A stretch of DNA of 64,000 nt from Spirochaetes bacterium GWE1_32_154 (GTDB lineage: Bacteria > Spirochaetota > GWE2-31-10). The stretch's first letter is position 1; every line of letters begins with the position of its first letter. The stretch is taken from contig MIAY01000017.1 in NCBI GenBank assembly GCA_001829315.1, forward strand, positions 69,568-133,567, written 5' to 3'. The notes beneath the pieces are model-generated. The model saw only the letters and a program-made list of their open reading frames with translations, searched no databases and was not told the origin of the DNA. This document shows positions 53,414-61,695 of the stretch, piece by piece. The position numbers and the translations under genes are program-made.

Positions 53414-54725
53414 TTTTTAAATAATACAGTGAAGTTTTATCAGATTTATTAACGGCCTCAAAAAAAGGACCGCAACAATAGACAACAATTGTTTTGTTAC
53501 TATCTCTAATTATACAGCCTTGTAATGCAATATTTTTCGGAATACCCCGTTCACCCAATCTCTTAACAATATTAGTTCTCCCCTTCGCCAGCATAATTTC
53601 GTCATTTTCATTAATAGTTTCTATTGTTAACGGAAAAAACAGAGAATTAAATACAGGATAATAATCATAGCCGGTATCACACACATCAATATGATACAAT
53701 TCATTTTTAAACGGTATTGTATCAATTGTGCAGGTAATATCAATTTTATTATTTACTTTATAGAACCATAAAAACTTCCCTTTCGATTCAATATACAATC
53801 TGCCCTTTACTAACTTTATTCTATTTTGAGTAACCAAAGCATTTATTAACCCCTGATTGAGCCCTGAGATTTCGCCATAAACATCAAATAATTTTTTTAT
53901 TACTCTGCTTCTGATAGCCGGATGGAGTGTATTAAATGCAATTCTATCAATTCCGGTAACATTACCCCATTTAAATCTGATTATTTCTTTAAAGGCAACC
54001 TCTGCACAACTTTTTATATAATCAGTATCCTCATCAATATGCTTAAAAACAGTCTCAAATGACGATACCATATTACTTGAAACCGTATGCAAGGCGGGAA
54101 CAATGTCATGTCGTATTATATTTCGTTTATACAGATTAGTTTGATTTGATGAATCTTCAATAAAGCTTATATGATTTGTATGTATATAATTTTCAATTTC
54201 TTCTCTGGTGATATCAAGTAGAGGTCTGATAATTTTTCCATTAACAGCCGGTATTGAATTAAGAGTCTCACTTCCTCCACCGCGTAAAATATTAATAAAA
54301 AAAGTTTCGATTCGATCATTGAAATTATGTGCTGTGGCAATATATTTATAATTATACTTTTCAACGATTTCTTTAAAAAAATCATATCTTAATTTCCTGG
54401 CTGCTGACTCTACTGACTCGCCTTTCTGAGACTCAAGAGAACCGCTTTGTGCAACCTTAACATACAACGGTAAATTATAGTTCGCTATTACATTATTTCT
54501 TACAAATGACTCTTCTTCAATTGATTCGTTACCCCGTAAATTATGATTAATATACGCAACACCAAGCTGCATTTCCAACTCATTATTCAATACAGATAAA
54601 AAATCAAGCAATACAGAACTATCTTTACCACCCGAGTAAGCGATCAGAATACTGCTTCCTTTTTGTACACCAAATTCAGCCAGCTTATTTCTGAGCTTGA
54701 TCACCATCTCTTCCATTAATCTCAT
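53367..54725 (-). CDS. tilS: tRNA(Ile)-lysidine synthase
   Basis: 452 residues. The PP-loop SSILIAYSGGKDSSVLLDFL (Ser-Gly-Gly-Lys-Asp-Ser) binds ATP; GVAYINHNLRGNESIEEESF and YIATAHNFNDRIETFFINIL are typical TilS segments. The C-terminal part (DEIMLAKGRTNIVKRLGERG) matches the TilS tRNA-binding domain. It turns the CAU anticodon wobble base of tRNA-Ile into lysidine and is normally essential. The start overlaps pth by up to 41 bp; ATGs at 54716 and 54707 are alternative starts. Confidence 0.95.
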   Translation of the reverse strand: MRLMEEMVIKLRNKLAEFGVQKGSSILIAYSGGKDSSVLLDFLSVLNNELEMQLGVAYINHNLRGNESIEEESFVRNNVIANYNLPLYVKVAQSGSLESQKGESVESAARKLRYDFFKEIVEKYNYKYIATAHNFNDRIETFFINILRGGGSETLNSIPAVNGKIIRPLLDITREEIENYIHTNHISFIEDSSNQTNLYKRNIIRHDIVPALHTVSSNMVSSFETVFKHIDEDTDYIKSCAEVAFKEIIRFKWGNVTGIDRIAFNTLHPAIRSRVIKKLFDVYGEISGLNQGLINALVTQNRIKLVKGRLYIESKGKFLWFYKVNNKIDITCTIDTIPFKNELYHIDVCDTGYDYYPVFNSLFFPLTIETINENDEIMLAKGRTNIVKRLGERGIPKNIALQGCIIRDSNKTIVVYCCGPFFEAVNKSDKTSLYYLKTISSNTGLQTSVQYT

Positions 54726-55272
54726 TCATTGCCATCCCGATATTACCTTGTATAATTAAATTCACTCCATCCAGAACGTTATCAAAAATGCCCGCTGACA
54801 AAGCCTCAATTTGCTCTTTAGAAAAATCGCCAAGAACAAAATCAGCCAACATTCCCGGATATGGTGGCGGATCAACACCAATACGCACTCTTGTATAATT
54901 TTTTGAACCCAGCTGTTTTTCAATATCTTTTAAACCGTTATGCCCGCCGGGACTTCCGGTCTCCCGTATACGAACTTTACCAAAGGGCAGAGCAACATCA
55001 TCATAGATTACAACTAAATCAGAAGGTTGAATCTTAAAAAAACTCATTGCCTTTGTTACTGCCTGACCGCTTAAATTCATAAAAGTTTGCGGTTTTACTA
55101 AGACCACATCTTCCGAACCGATTTTTCCTTTGCTGAATTTATAATTATCCTTTTTCTTGAAACCATCAAAACTATATTTTACCTTAATATAATCAAGTGC
55201 CATAAAACCTGCATTATGTCTGTTTTTAGCATACATATCACCCGGATTTCCAAGACCAACCAACAAATACAT
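54685..55272 (-). CDS. pth: peptidyl-tRNA hydrolase
   Basis: 195 residues, the normal size. LLVGLGNPGDMYAKNRHNAGF (in two parts) holds the catalytic His and Asn; KPQTFMNLSGQAV, VIYDDVALPFGKVRIR and GSPGGHNGLKDIEKQLGS are the other family blocks. It frees tRNA from peptidyl-tRNA that falls off the ribosome. GAGGT lies before the ATG. It is coupled to tilS by overlap, an arrangement linking two tRNA-maintenance genes. Confidence 0.97.
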   Translation of the reverse strand: MYLLVGLGNPGDMYAKNRHNAGFMALDYIKVKYSFDGFKKKDNYKFSKGKIGSEDVVLVKPQTFMNLSGQAVTKAMSFFKIQPSDLVVIYDDVALPFGKVRIRETGSPGGHNGLKDIEKQLGSKNYTRVRIGVDPPPYPGMLADFVLGDFSKEQIEALSAGIFDNVLDGVNLIIQGNIGMAMNEINGRDGDQAQK

Positions 55273-55292
55273 ACTACCTCATTTTGAACACC

Positions 55293-56114
55293 TTAAATTT
55301 TTCCCTGGGTGAGTATAACATCTTTTATCCATTTGTAAATATTCTTCACAATAAAATTTGCAGTTTCTTCCCGAATCATATTTGTATCGGTAATAGTAAA
55401 ACTTACACCAATTTCATGAACCTTCGGACTTTTTCTGCTTACAATTGCCATTGGTATTTTTAAGATTGAATTATGAGTAATTAACCGAAGCATTATCTGA
55501 TCTTTTAGAGAAAAATGCTCAATATCATTTTCCGAGTTTAATATTATCCCGATACCGCTTAAACTGATATCTTTTAAAAAACCGCCAATAACTTTATTAC
55601 CATTTTCGTAAATCGCCTCTATTTTATAACGGACATTCGGATACAATAATAATCGTATATCAGACCTTCTAATTCTATTTTCACTCGAAAAAAGTGGTTT
55701 TAATAAATTCATTATAAGATTTACAGAACCGTCTTTATCATTGAAGTTTTTTTCAAGATATATAAGCCCTTCTATTTGAAATATTTCCTTTATTGTAGAA
55801 TCAAGTGTCGTTGTATGAATAACCGATCTTTCAGGACAAAAACCGGAAATAAATTCTGCTACTTTCTTTGCTAACTCTATTTCGCCCTGCTTAGTGGTAC
55901 TTGAGAGTATCTTATCAAGATTGAAGAAAAAAGCAGAACTATCATCTTTCTTTTCTAATAATTTTTCATACTCTTCAACCTTATATTGACATTCGATTAC
56001 AAAAACATCCCGTTTTAATAAATCAATTCGATCCGCCTCTCCAATTATAGCAGGCATTTGTACCCAGTATAAAGTATATGGGGATAAAGTTATCTCTCCA
56101 TTTTGATATGTCAT
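55293..56114 (-). CDS. PilZ-domain protein (c-di-GMP receptor candidate)
   Basis: I place the start at 56114 (MTYQNGEITLSPYTL), behind GAAGGTG; the frame is open 15 codons further but without a ribosome site. The product is about 273 residues. The N-terminal half is unknown. The C-terminal PilZ domain shows RRSDIRLLLYPNVRY (Arg-rich c-di-GMP contact) and GGFLKDISLSGIGI, matching the D-x-S-x-x-G motif. It probably links c-di-GMP to motility or the envelope. It lies 20 bp upstream of pth. Confidence 0.8.
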   Translation of the reverse strand: MTYQNGEITLSPYTLYWVQMPAIIGEADRIDLLKRDVFVIECQYKVEEYEKLLEKKDDSSAFFFNLDKILSSTTKQGEIELAKKVAEFISGFCPERSVIHTTTLDSTIKEIFQIEGLIYLEKNFNDKDGSVNLIMNLLKPLFSSENRIRRSDIRLLLYPNVRYKIEAIYENGNKVIGGFLKDISLSGIGIILNSENDIEHFSLKDQIMLRLITHNSILKIPMAIVSRKSPKVHEIGVSFTITDTNMIREETANFIVKNIYKWIKDVILTQGKI

Positions 56115-56174
56115 TGAACACCTTCTATGTAAGTTGTAATAAATATAACTAAATAACAAAAGAAAGTCAGTTTT

Positions 56175-57116
56175 TTATACTAAATCAATAGAATTTTTTC
56201 TAAGATTTTCCTTACTCGTCTTTAATGCCTCATTGAGCATTCGTAAAATAGTTCCTTTTGTATATTTAGCTTCACTTGTTGCCACATTGGTAAATGATTT
56301 ATAATTTGCAAAACGCATAATAATAATATTATCCGGTATCGAAGTAATAATATCACATAAAAGTCTGACATATAAAACATCATCAAAACGCAGAAAATCA
56401 TCAGGATTTTTAATGTAATCATTGTAAATACCGGTATTCTCACTTAAGTCAAGCGGTCGATATTTAACACCATGAATTGTATTATCATGAAATAATTTTT
56501 TATTTCCCTCTACAATCATTTCGTACGACTCACCGGGTAAGCCGAGTATCATATGTGCAGCAATTTTAATGTCCGGGGAAATAGTATTAATTATCGTAAC
56601 CGCCTTACAAAAGTCAGAGTAACTATGCCCTCTATGTATTCTCAATAAAGTTTTATCATACACACTTTGCAAACCTAATTCAATCCAGACTTCTTTGCCC
56701 CATTTTTTAGATAATTGATTAATTTCACTGATGATTGCAGTATTAATATAATCCGGTCTTGTCGAAATTATAATACCAACAATGTATTCTTTTGATAAAA
56801 CGAACTCGTATTCTGCTAAAAGATCTTCGATTGGACCATACGTATTGGTATTCGCCTGAAAATACCCTAAAAAAAGGTTTACACCAAGTCTGTTTTGATA
56901 AAATAAACGCCCTTTATCAAGTTGCTGTTCCAAAGAATCAGAAGCATCTAAATAATCAGGTAAAAATGATGTACCATCACAAAATGAACAACCCGGTTTC
57001 CCGTTTAACCGGTTTGGACACGATCTTCCCGTATCAACCGGTAAACGCCATACTTTAGTATTATACTTTTGTTTCAAATAACTTGAAAAAGATCTGTAAT
57101 ATTCCTGTTGCTCCAT
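56175..57116 (-). CDS. radical SAM protein, YhcC / TIGR01212 family
   Basis: The start at 57116 (MEQQEYYRSFSSYLKQKY) follows AAGGA at 7 bases. The product is 313 residues with the cluster motif CPNRLNGKPGCSFC (C-x9-C-x2-C) characteristic of this family, and VWIELGLQSVYDKTLLRIHR and AAHMILGLPGESYEMI from the SAM core. The reaction is unknown. It lies between the PilZ gene and the PAS kinase, all on the same strand with short gaps. Confidence 0.9.
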   Translation of the reverse strand: MEQQEYYRSFSSYLKQKYNTKVWRLPVDTGRSCPNRLNGKPGCSFCDGTSFLPDYLDASDSLEQQLDKGRLFYQNRLGVNLFLGYFQANTNTYGPIEDLLAEYEFVLSKEYIVGIIISTRPDYINTAIISEINQLSKKWGKEVWIELGLQSVYDKTLLRIHRGHSYSDFCKAVTIINTISPDIKIAAHMILGLPGESYEMIVEGNKKLFHDNTIHGVKYRPLDLSENTGIYNDYIKNPDDFLRFDDVLYVRLLCDIITSIPDNIIIMRFANYKSFTNVATSEAKYTKGTILRMLNEALKTSKENLRKNSIDLV

Positions 57117-57137
57117 ACCATTCCTTAACATACGAGA

Positions 57138-58877
57138 CTATAACGGGAAAGTTATCGTAAAAGTAGTAAATGAATCTATTTTACTCGTCACTGAAATTGT
57201 TCCATTGAGTTTATTTTCAATTAATTCTTTAATAATACTCATACCTAACCCGGTTCCGCCTCTACCTTTTTTAGTAGTATAATACAAATCAAACACTTTT
57301 GATATTGAATCCTCAGGGATACCGCAACCATTATCAGTGTATATGATAGTTAAAACACTATTATATACAGTAACATTAATTTCGATTGTACCTGATTCTT
57401 TTTTTTCAAATCCATGAATAAAAGAATTCATAATTAAATTTATTAATATTTGAGATAAAACACTTGGAAACGTAGTTATAAATAATTGAGGATCAACTTG
57501 TACCAGTATCCTGTAATCCTTTTTACTAAGTTCAGGTTTCAAACTTAAAATTACTTCATCAAAATACCCTTTTACATTAATATTTCGTTTAACATCATGA
57601 ACCTGTTCGGTTACAACCTGCTTAAATGCTTTAACAAGCGATATTGAATGATCTAAATTGCCATTTAAAATTGATATTACTTCATCAAATGTATTTATAA
57701 ATTGACTAAAATCTGTTTTACGTATTCTGTCATTTTCAAACGCATCTTTTAACTCTGTTCCTTTTTCATTGACAAAACTTAAAGCAGTAAAACACATTCC
57801 TAAAGGAGTGCTTAATTCATGAACTAAACTTGCCATCAAATTGACTAATCGCTTCTTATCATTACCGGAACTAGTATTTATCGCATTTTGCAGTTCAAGA
57901 GTTCGTATATGAACAATAAACTCCAATTCCTCTTTTTGAAGTGAAAGATTTGAATTTAACCGGTGAAGTTCTTTCTCTATTAATTTTGTGCCTGTCACAT
58001 CAGACATTATACCTTCATATGACACAATATTTCCTTGTTTATCATAAGAACCATTCCCCTTAACATGAACCCATTTTATACTTCCATCATTATGAACAAT
58101 TCTAAAATCAATATCAAACCCTTTTTTCTCTATCATTGATTCATACATAAGTCTTTTTACTTTTGCTTTATCATCTTCAAGAATTATATCAGAGAAATGT
58201 ATAACACCATCTAAAAAATCATTTCTGCTATATCCTGTTAATTTTAAAATATTATCATTAAGTAGAATAAAATTCCAATCCATCACATCATTCGTACGAT
58301 ACACAACTTCGGGAATATTTGAAATAAGCGTTCGATATGACTGCTCACTTTTCCATAATTTCTCCTCTGCAATTTTCAATCGATTGACATCTTTAAATGT
58401 ACAAACGATGCCTCTATTATTTCCGGACTTATCAATTAATCGTGACGCAGACAACAATACAGACAATTTTTCACCATCTTTTCTTTTGACTGAAAAATCA
58501 CAATTTTCAAGATGATCACTTAATAAAAATAAATTTAAATCCCGCATTTTGTTATTATCATTTTCAAATAAATCATCAAGACTTTTACCTACCAGTTCAT
58601 TTGCTGTCCAGCCAAATATATTTACTGTTGATTTATTTGCATATTTTACATGAAAAGTATTATCTATCAATAATACAGAGTCAATAATTGTATCTAATAA
58701 ATTATACGGGTCATTCCAAAAAGCATTAATTTCACTATTTGTTTTTTTTAAAAAATAAAAAAGCCCCTTAGAATTCATGATCTTAGTATTTACATTATTT
58801 CGTAACTTCGAATAAACATATACTAATGAAAGAAAAATCATGATAAAAATTGATATTATAATAAAAACTATTTCCAT
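57138..58877 (-). CDS. membrane-anchored PAS-PAS sensor histidine kinase
   Basis: 579 residues: one N-terminal helix (about 3-22), PAS 1 (SVLLIDNTFHVKYANKSTVN), PAS 2 with PAC (ILKLTGYSRNDFLDGVIHFS, KWVHVKGNGSYDKQGNIVSYE in two parts), a coiled coil, H-box SLVHELSTPLGMCFTALSFV, N-box LINLIMNSFIHGFEKKESG and G-boxes YTDNGCGIP and GGTGLGMSI. The kinase core is a paralogue of that at 32.7-34.2 kb. GGGAG lies ahead of the ATG. No regulator gene is adjacent. Confidence 0.92.
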   Translation of the reverse strand: MEIVFIIISIFIMIFLSLVYVYSKLRNNVNTKIMNSKGLFYFLKKTNSEINAFWNDPYNLLDTIIDSVLLIDNTFHVKYANKSTVNIFGWTANELVGKSLDDLFENDNNKMRDLNLFLLSDHLENCDFSVKRKDGEKLSVLLSASRLIDKSGNNRGIVCTFKDVNRLKIAEEKLWKSEQSYRTLISNIPEVVYRTNDVMDWNFILLNDNILKLTGYSRNDFLDGVIHFSDIILEDDKAKVKRLMYESMIEKKGFDIDFRIVHNDGSIKWVHVKGNGSYDKQGNIVSYEGIMSDVTGTKLIEKELHRLNSNLSLQKEELEFIVHIRTLELQNAINTSSGNDKKRLVNLMASLVHELSTPLGMCFTALSFVNEKGTELKDAFENDRIRKTDFSQFINTFDEVISILNGNLDHSISLVKAFKQVVTEQVHDVKRNINVKGYFDEVILSLKPELSKKDYRILVQVDPQLFITTFPSVLSQILINLIMNSFIHGFEKKESGTIEINVTVYNSVLTIIYTDNGCGIPEDSISKVFDLYYTTKKGRGGTGLGMSIIKELIENKLNGTISVTSKIDSFTTFTITFPL

Positions 58878-58984
58878 ATAAACTCCCGATGTATCAGGTT
58901 ATAAGCACTATTTTGAACTAATCAAAATAGTATAATTGATTTTAAAATTAAATAAATGAATAATGAAAAAATAATAAAAATATT

Positions 58985-59680
58985 TTAGATAATTGTTTCT
59001 GATGAAAAATACATTTTTTTAATCGCATTTATTCTAAAAAAGAGTAACAAATACAAGAAAGAAAATAAAAGCCCGAACAAATGTGTTATGTGAGCAATAC
59101 CCGAAGCAGTTTGCGTTACTTCTAAAATAATTTCAATAACTATAAAAACCGGTACAAGCCACTTGATTTTAATGGGGATTATAAAGAACAAAAGAAGAAC
59201 AGTGTTAGGATTATAAGCTCCATACGCAAGTAAAACACCAAAAACAGCACCGGAAGCTCCGATTAACCTGACTGGATACCCGGTATATTTAAAGAAGAAT
59301 GCAGAGGCGCAATTAGCCAAAATACCTACGACACAATAAAACAAAGCGAATCGCAAAGCACCCCATTTATTCTCTATAAACTTACCAAAAACATATAATG
59401 CATACATATTAAATAAAAGATGCATAAGACTGCCATGAATAAACATTGCAGTTACTACCTGATAGAAATAACCATCAAAAAAATCAGGAGCTCTATCAAT
59501 ATTAATAGTAAGCGACCCAAAATAGGTTAAAAAATTATATGCATAATGATTACCTGATAAATAGGAAAAAATCCAAGGCAAAAAGAAAATAACATTAATA
59601 ATGATTATCATGGATAATGCCGAATATTCTTTCTTTTTAATTGAAAATGAAAATTGATTGTCAGATTTAAAATGTTCCAT
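58985..59680 (-). CDS. rhomboid-family intramembrane serine protease
   Basis: 231 residues with six or seven membrane helices. The nucleophile Ser is in LIGASGAVFGVLLAYG and the catalytic His in IAHITHLFGLLFSF. MFIHGSLMHLLFNMYALYVF is the conserved HxxxxHxxxN helix. It cleaves membrane proteins inside the inner membrane; the substrates are unknown. It is a single gene, divergent from the J-domain gene. Confidence 0.93.
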   Translation of the reverse strand: MEHFKSDNQFSFSIKKKEYSALSMIIIINVIFFLPWIFSYLSGNHYAYNFLTYFGSLTINIDRAPDFFDGYFYQVVTAMFIHGSLMHLLFNMYALYVFGKFIENKWGALRFALFYCVVGILANCASAFFFKYTGYPVRLIGASGAVFGVLLAYGAYNPNTVLLLFFIIPIKIKWLVPVFIVIEIILEVTQTASGIAHITHLFGLLFSFLYLLLFFRINAIKKMYFSSETII

Positions 59681-59789
59681 ACAGAAAAACTACTCTAAAA
59701 CAAAATTTATTGCAAGAAATATTATTAATTTTAATAATTATTTGCATTTTAGATAACATTATCGTATTATTTATTTATGGGTACATATC

Positions 59790-60539
59790 ATGAAAAGATT
59801 AAGAATATCCGGTAAAATCATCGGGTTATTATCGGGGTTGTTAGTTACGGGTAATTTTATTGGTGCACTTCTTGCAACTCTATTAGGACATTTTTTGTTT
59901 GACTTTAAAGAAAATAATGGTAGCAATTATGCTGATAATGAAGTACTTGATGATCAGTTATCTTCTTTTAAAGCAAATATTTTAAGATCAATTTTATCAG
60001 TTTCGGTTTATTTTGTCTTGAAAACAAAAAATAGAATACTAGTTTCTGATATAAATACTATTAAAGAATACTTTATTGAACATTTTAGATTTGATATGAA
60101 TGATATAGTATTAATTGAAAAAAATATTATTAATCTTATGAACCAATCAGAATTAATTGATATTCGCTCAATATCCTCCGTTGTTAATCAGAATTGCTTA
60201 TATAACGAAAAAATCAATATTATTGAATTATTATTTATCCTGGGTTCACCAAATTTCCAATTTGATGAAACAAAAATAATATCTGCTATTGCAAATTTAT
60301 TAAATATCAAAAGATTTGACTTTAACCTTATCAAAGGGAGATTTTGTGATACAAGTAAATATTTTACTATACTTGAGCTTGATACGAATGCATCAATTAA
60401 AGACATTAAAAAAGCTTATAGAAGATTAGTAGCAATTCATCATCCTGATAAAGCCAAAGAAAACTATGATAAGGAAAAATTTCAAACCATCCTTGAAGCA
60501 TATAATTATTTAATCAACAACTCTTCAATCGGCAGTTAA
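59790..60539 (+). CDS. DjlA-like membrane-anchored J-domain protein
   Basis: 249 residues: an N-terminal Gly-rich hydrophobic segment (KIIGLLSGLLVTGNFIGALL), a helical TerB-like middle and a C-terminal J domain (YFTILELDTNASIKDIKKAY, then VAIHHPDKAKENYDKEKFQ, with the HPD tripeptide). This order is that of DjlA, a membrane co-chaperone for DnaK. The stop overlaps the convergent rex stop by 4 bp. Confidence 0.88.
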   Translation: MKRLRISGKIIGLLSGLLVTGNFIGALLATLLGHFLFDFKENNGSNYADNEVLDDQLSSFKANILRSILSVSVYFVLKTKNRILVSDINTIKEYFIEHFRFDMNDIVLIEKNIINLMNQSELIDIRSISSVVNQNCLYNEKINIIELLFILGSPNFQFDETKIISAIANLLNIKRFDFNLIKGRFCDTSKYFTILELDTNASIKDIKKAYRRLVAIHHPDKAKENYDKEKFQTILEAYNYLINNSSIGS

Positions 60540-61186
60540 TCAGCATCGGCAATCTCATTGTTTTTCGGATTATTGAGAGCATTAACAAAATAAATAACCC
60601 CCTCTAATTCAACCTCTAAATTAACATAAGAAATAACAAATTCATCCGGTACTCGTAAAAATAATGGAGAGAAATTGAGTGCACCTTTTACGCCGGCTTC
60701 AATCATTGTATCAACAATCTGCTGAGCAACCATATCAGGAACAGCAATTATAGCAGTCTTAATTTTTTCTTTAATAATAAACGCTTTCATTTCATCAATA
60801 TGAAACACAGGAATTTGAGCCTTTGGACTTATCTTAGATTGATCTGTATCAAAAGCAGCAACAATATTTATCCCTTCTTTTTCAAAACCTTTATATTTCA
60901 TTAAAGCAGACCCGATATTACCATATCCGGCAATTATAACCTTTTCCACTTCTTCTTTACCCAATATACGATTTAATTTTTCCAGTAAATCATCTATCGA
61001 ATAACCACCTTTTTTATTACCGGACAACTCAAATACGGAAAAATCTTTTCTCACTTGAGAAGGTGTTACACCAATTGCATCCGCTAAATTATCCGAGAAA
61101 ACCTTTTTAAAACCAAGAGATCGAAGTCTCGTCAACGCTTTTTTATATCGTGAAAGTCTTAATATGCATTTTTTGTTATTTACCAC
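60536..61186 (-). CDS. rex: redox-sensing transcriptional repressor Rex
   Basis: 216 residues starting with GTG at 61186 behind AAGGA. The winged helix (residues about 5-75; FSDNLADAIGVTPSQVRKDF) is followed by the Rossmann fold with VIIAGYGNIGSALMKY, and NFSPLFLRVP and NLEVELEGVIYFV near the end. It senses the NADH/NAD+ ratio and represses fermentation and redox genes. A matching operator lies 68 bp upstream, implying autoregulation. Confidence 0.96.
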   Translation of the reverse strand: MVNNKKCILRLSRYKKALTRLRSLGFKKVFSDNLADAIGVTPSQVRKDFSVFELSGNKKGGYSIDDLLEKLNRILGKEEVEKVIIAGYGNIGSALMKYKGFEKEGINIVAAFDTDQSKISPKAQIPVFHIDEMKAFIIKEKIKTAIIAVPDMVAQQIVDTMIEAGVKGALNFSPLFLRVPDEFVISYVNLEVELEGVIYFVNALNNPKNNEIADAD

Positions 61187-61253
61187 TTTTAAAGTTCCTT
61201 AATTCACATAATTAATAAAATATAATATAGAAAACTATATAAGTCAATAATTT

Positions 61254-61271
61254 TTGTGATATTCTTCACAT
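61254..61271. promoter_or_regulatory. Rex operator upstream of rex
   Basis: TTGTGATATTCTTCACAT fits the Rex consensus TTGTGA-N6-TCACAA with one mismatch at the end. It lies in the promoter region of rex. Confidence 0.75.
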
Positions 61272-61305
61272 TAAAACATTTTTTTGTATATTATTAAAAT
61301 ACTTT

Positions 61306-61470
61306 AGCCACATGCTAAAATACTCTTTTTATCTCAAATTTTTGAATGTGTCTTCCTATCAACGCAATTAAATTGCGTAACGGCGGAAGCAAAAAAAAAA
61401 GTCCCTTTTTTTTCATCAAATGGGAACATTTAGTCACCTGAATTTCCGTCTTGATTTTTGCAAGAGCCTA
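61306..61470. mobile_element. palindromic MITE-like element, copy I (decayed, long form)
   Basis: A degenerate inverted copy. The left end TAGCCACATGCTAAAATAC has several changes, the central hairpin ACGCAAT/ATTGCGT is intact, and the right end GATTTTTGCAAGAGCCTA is well kept. About 27 extra bases (61422-61449, including AACATTTAGTCACCTG) interrupt the right arm. The flanks ACTT and ACTA agree in three of four bases. It stands 17 bp from copy J. Confidence 0.78.
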
Positions 61471-61487
61471 ACTACTAAATATCATAT

Positions 61488-61606
61488 GAGGCTTTTGCAA
61501 AAATAATGAGTACATTTTTTTTGCTTCCGCCATATGCGATATAATCGCATTATAAGTAGCTTCTTGCAAAAATTCGAAATAAAAAGAGTATTTTTGCAAG
61601 AAGCTC
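61488..61606. mobile_element. palindromic MITE-like element, copy J
   Basis: A 119-bp copy beginning GAGGCTTTTGCAAAAATAAT and ending TTTTTGCAAGAAGCTC, with ATAT directly on both sides. The central hairpin ATGCGAT/ATCGCAT pairs perfectly around ATA. It lies 90 bp upstream of the SpoIIE phosphatase gene and next to copy I in the opposite orientation. Confidence 0.92.
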
Positions 61607-61695
61607 ATATATAAATAATTATTTTAATATTCATGTTGATTATTTCCGTGATATATTTTAGAATTACTTCAAAAAAAGAATAAGGTTGAAATCAA

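Noticed and set aside
7526-61606. CRISPR array
   Set aside because: The repeats are kilobases apart with 4-bp duplications, not regularly spaced units with spacers. No cas genes are seen.
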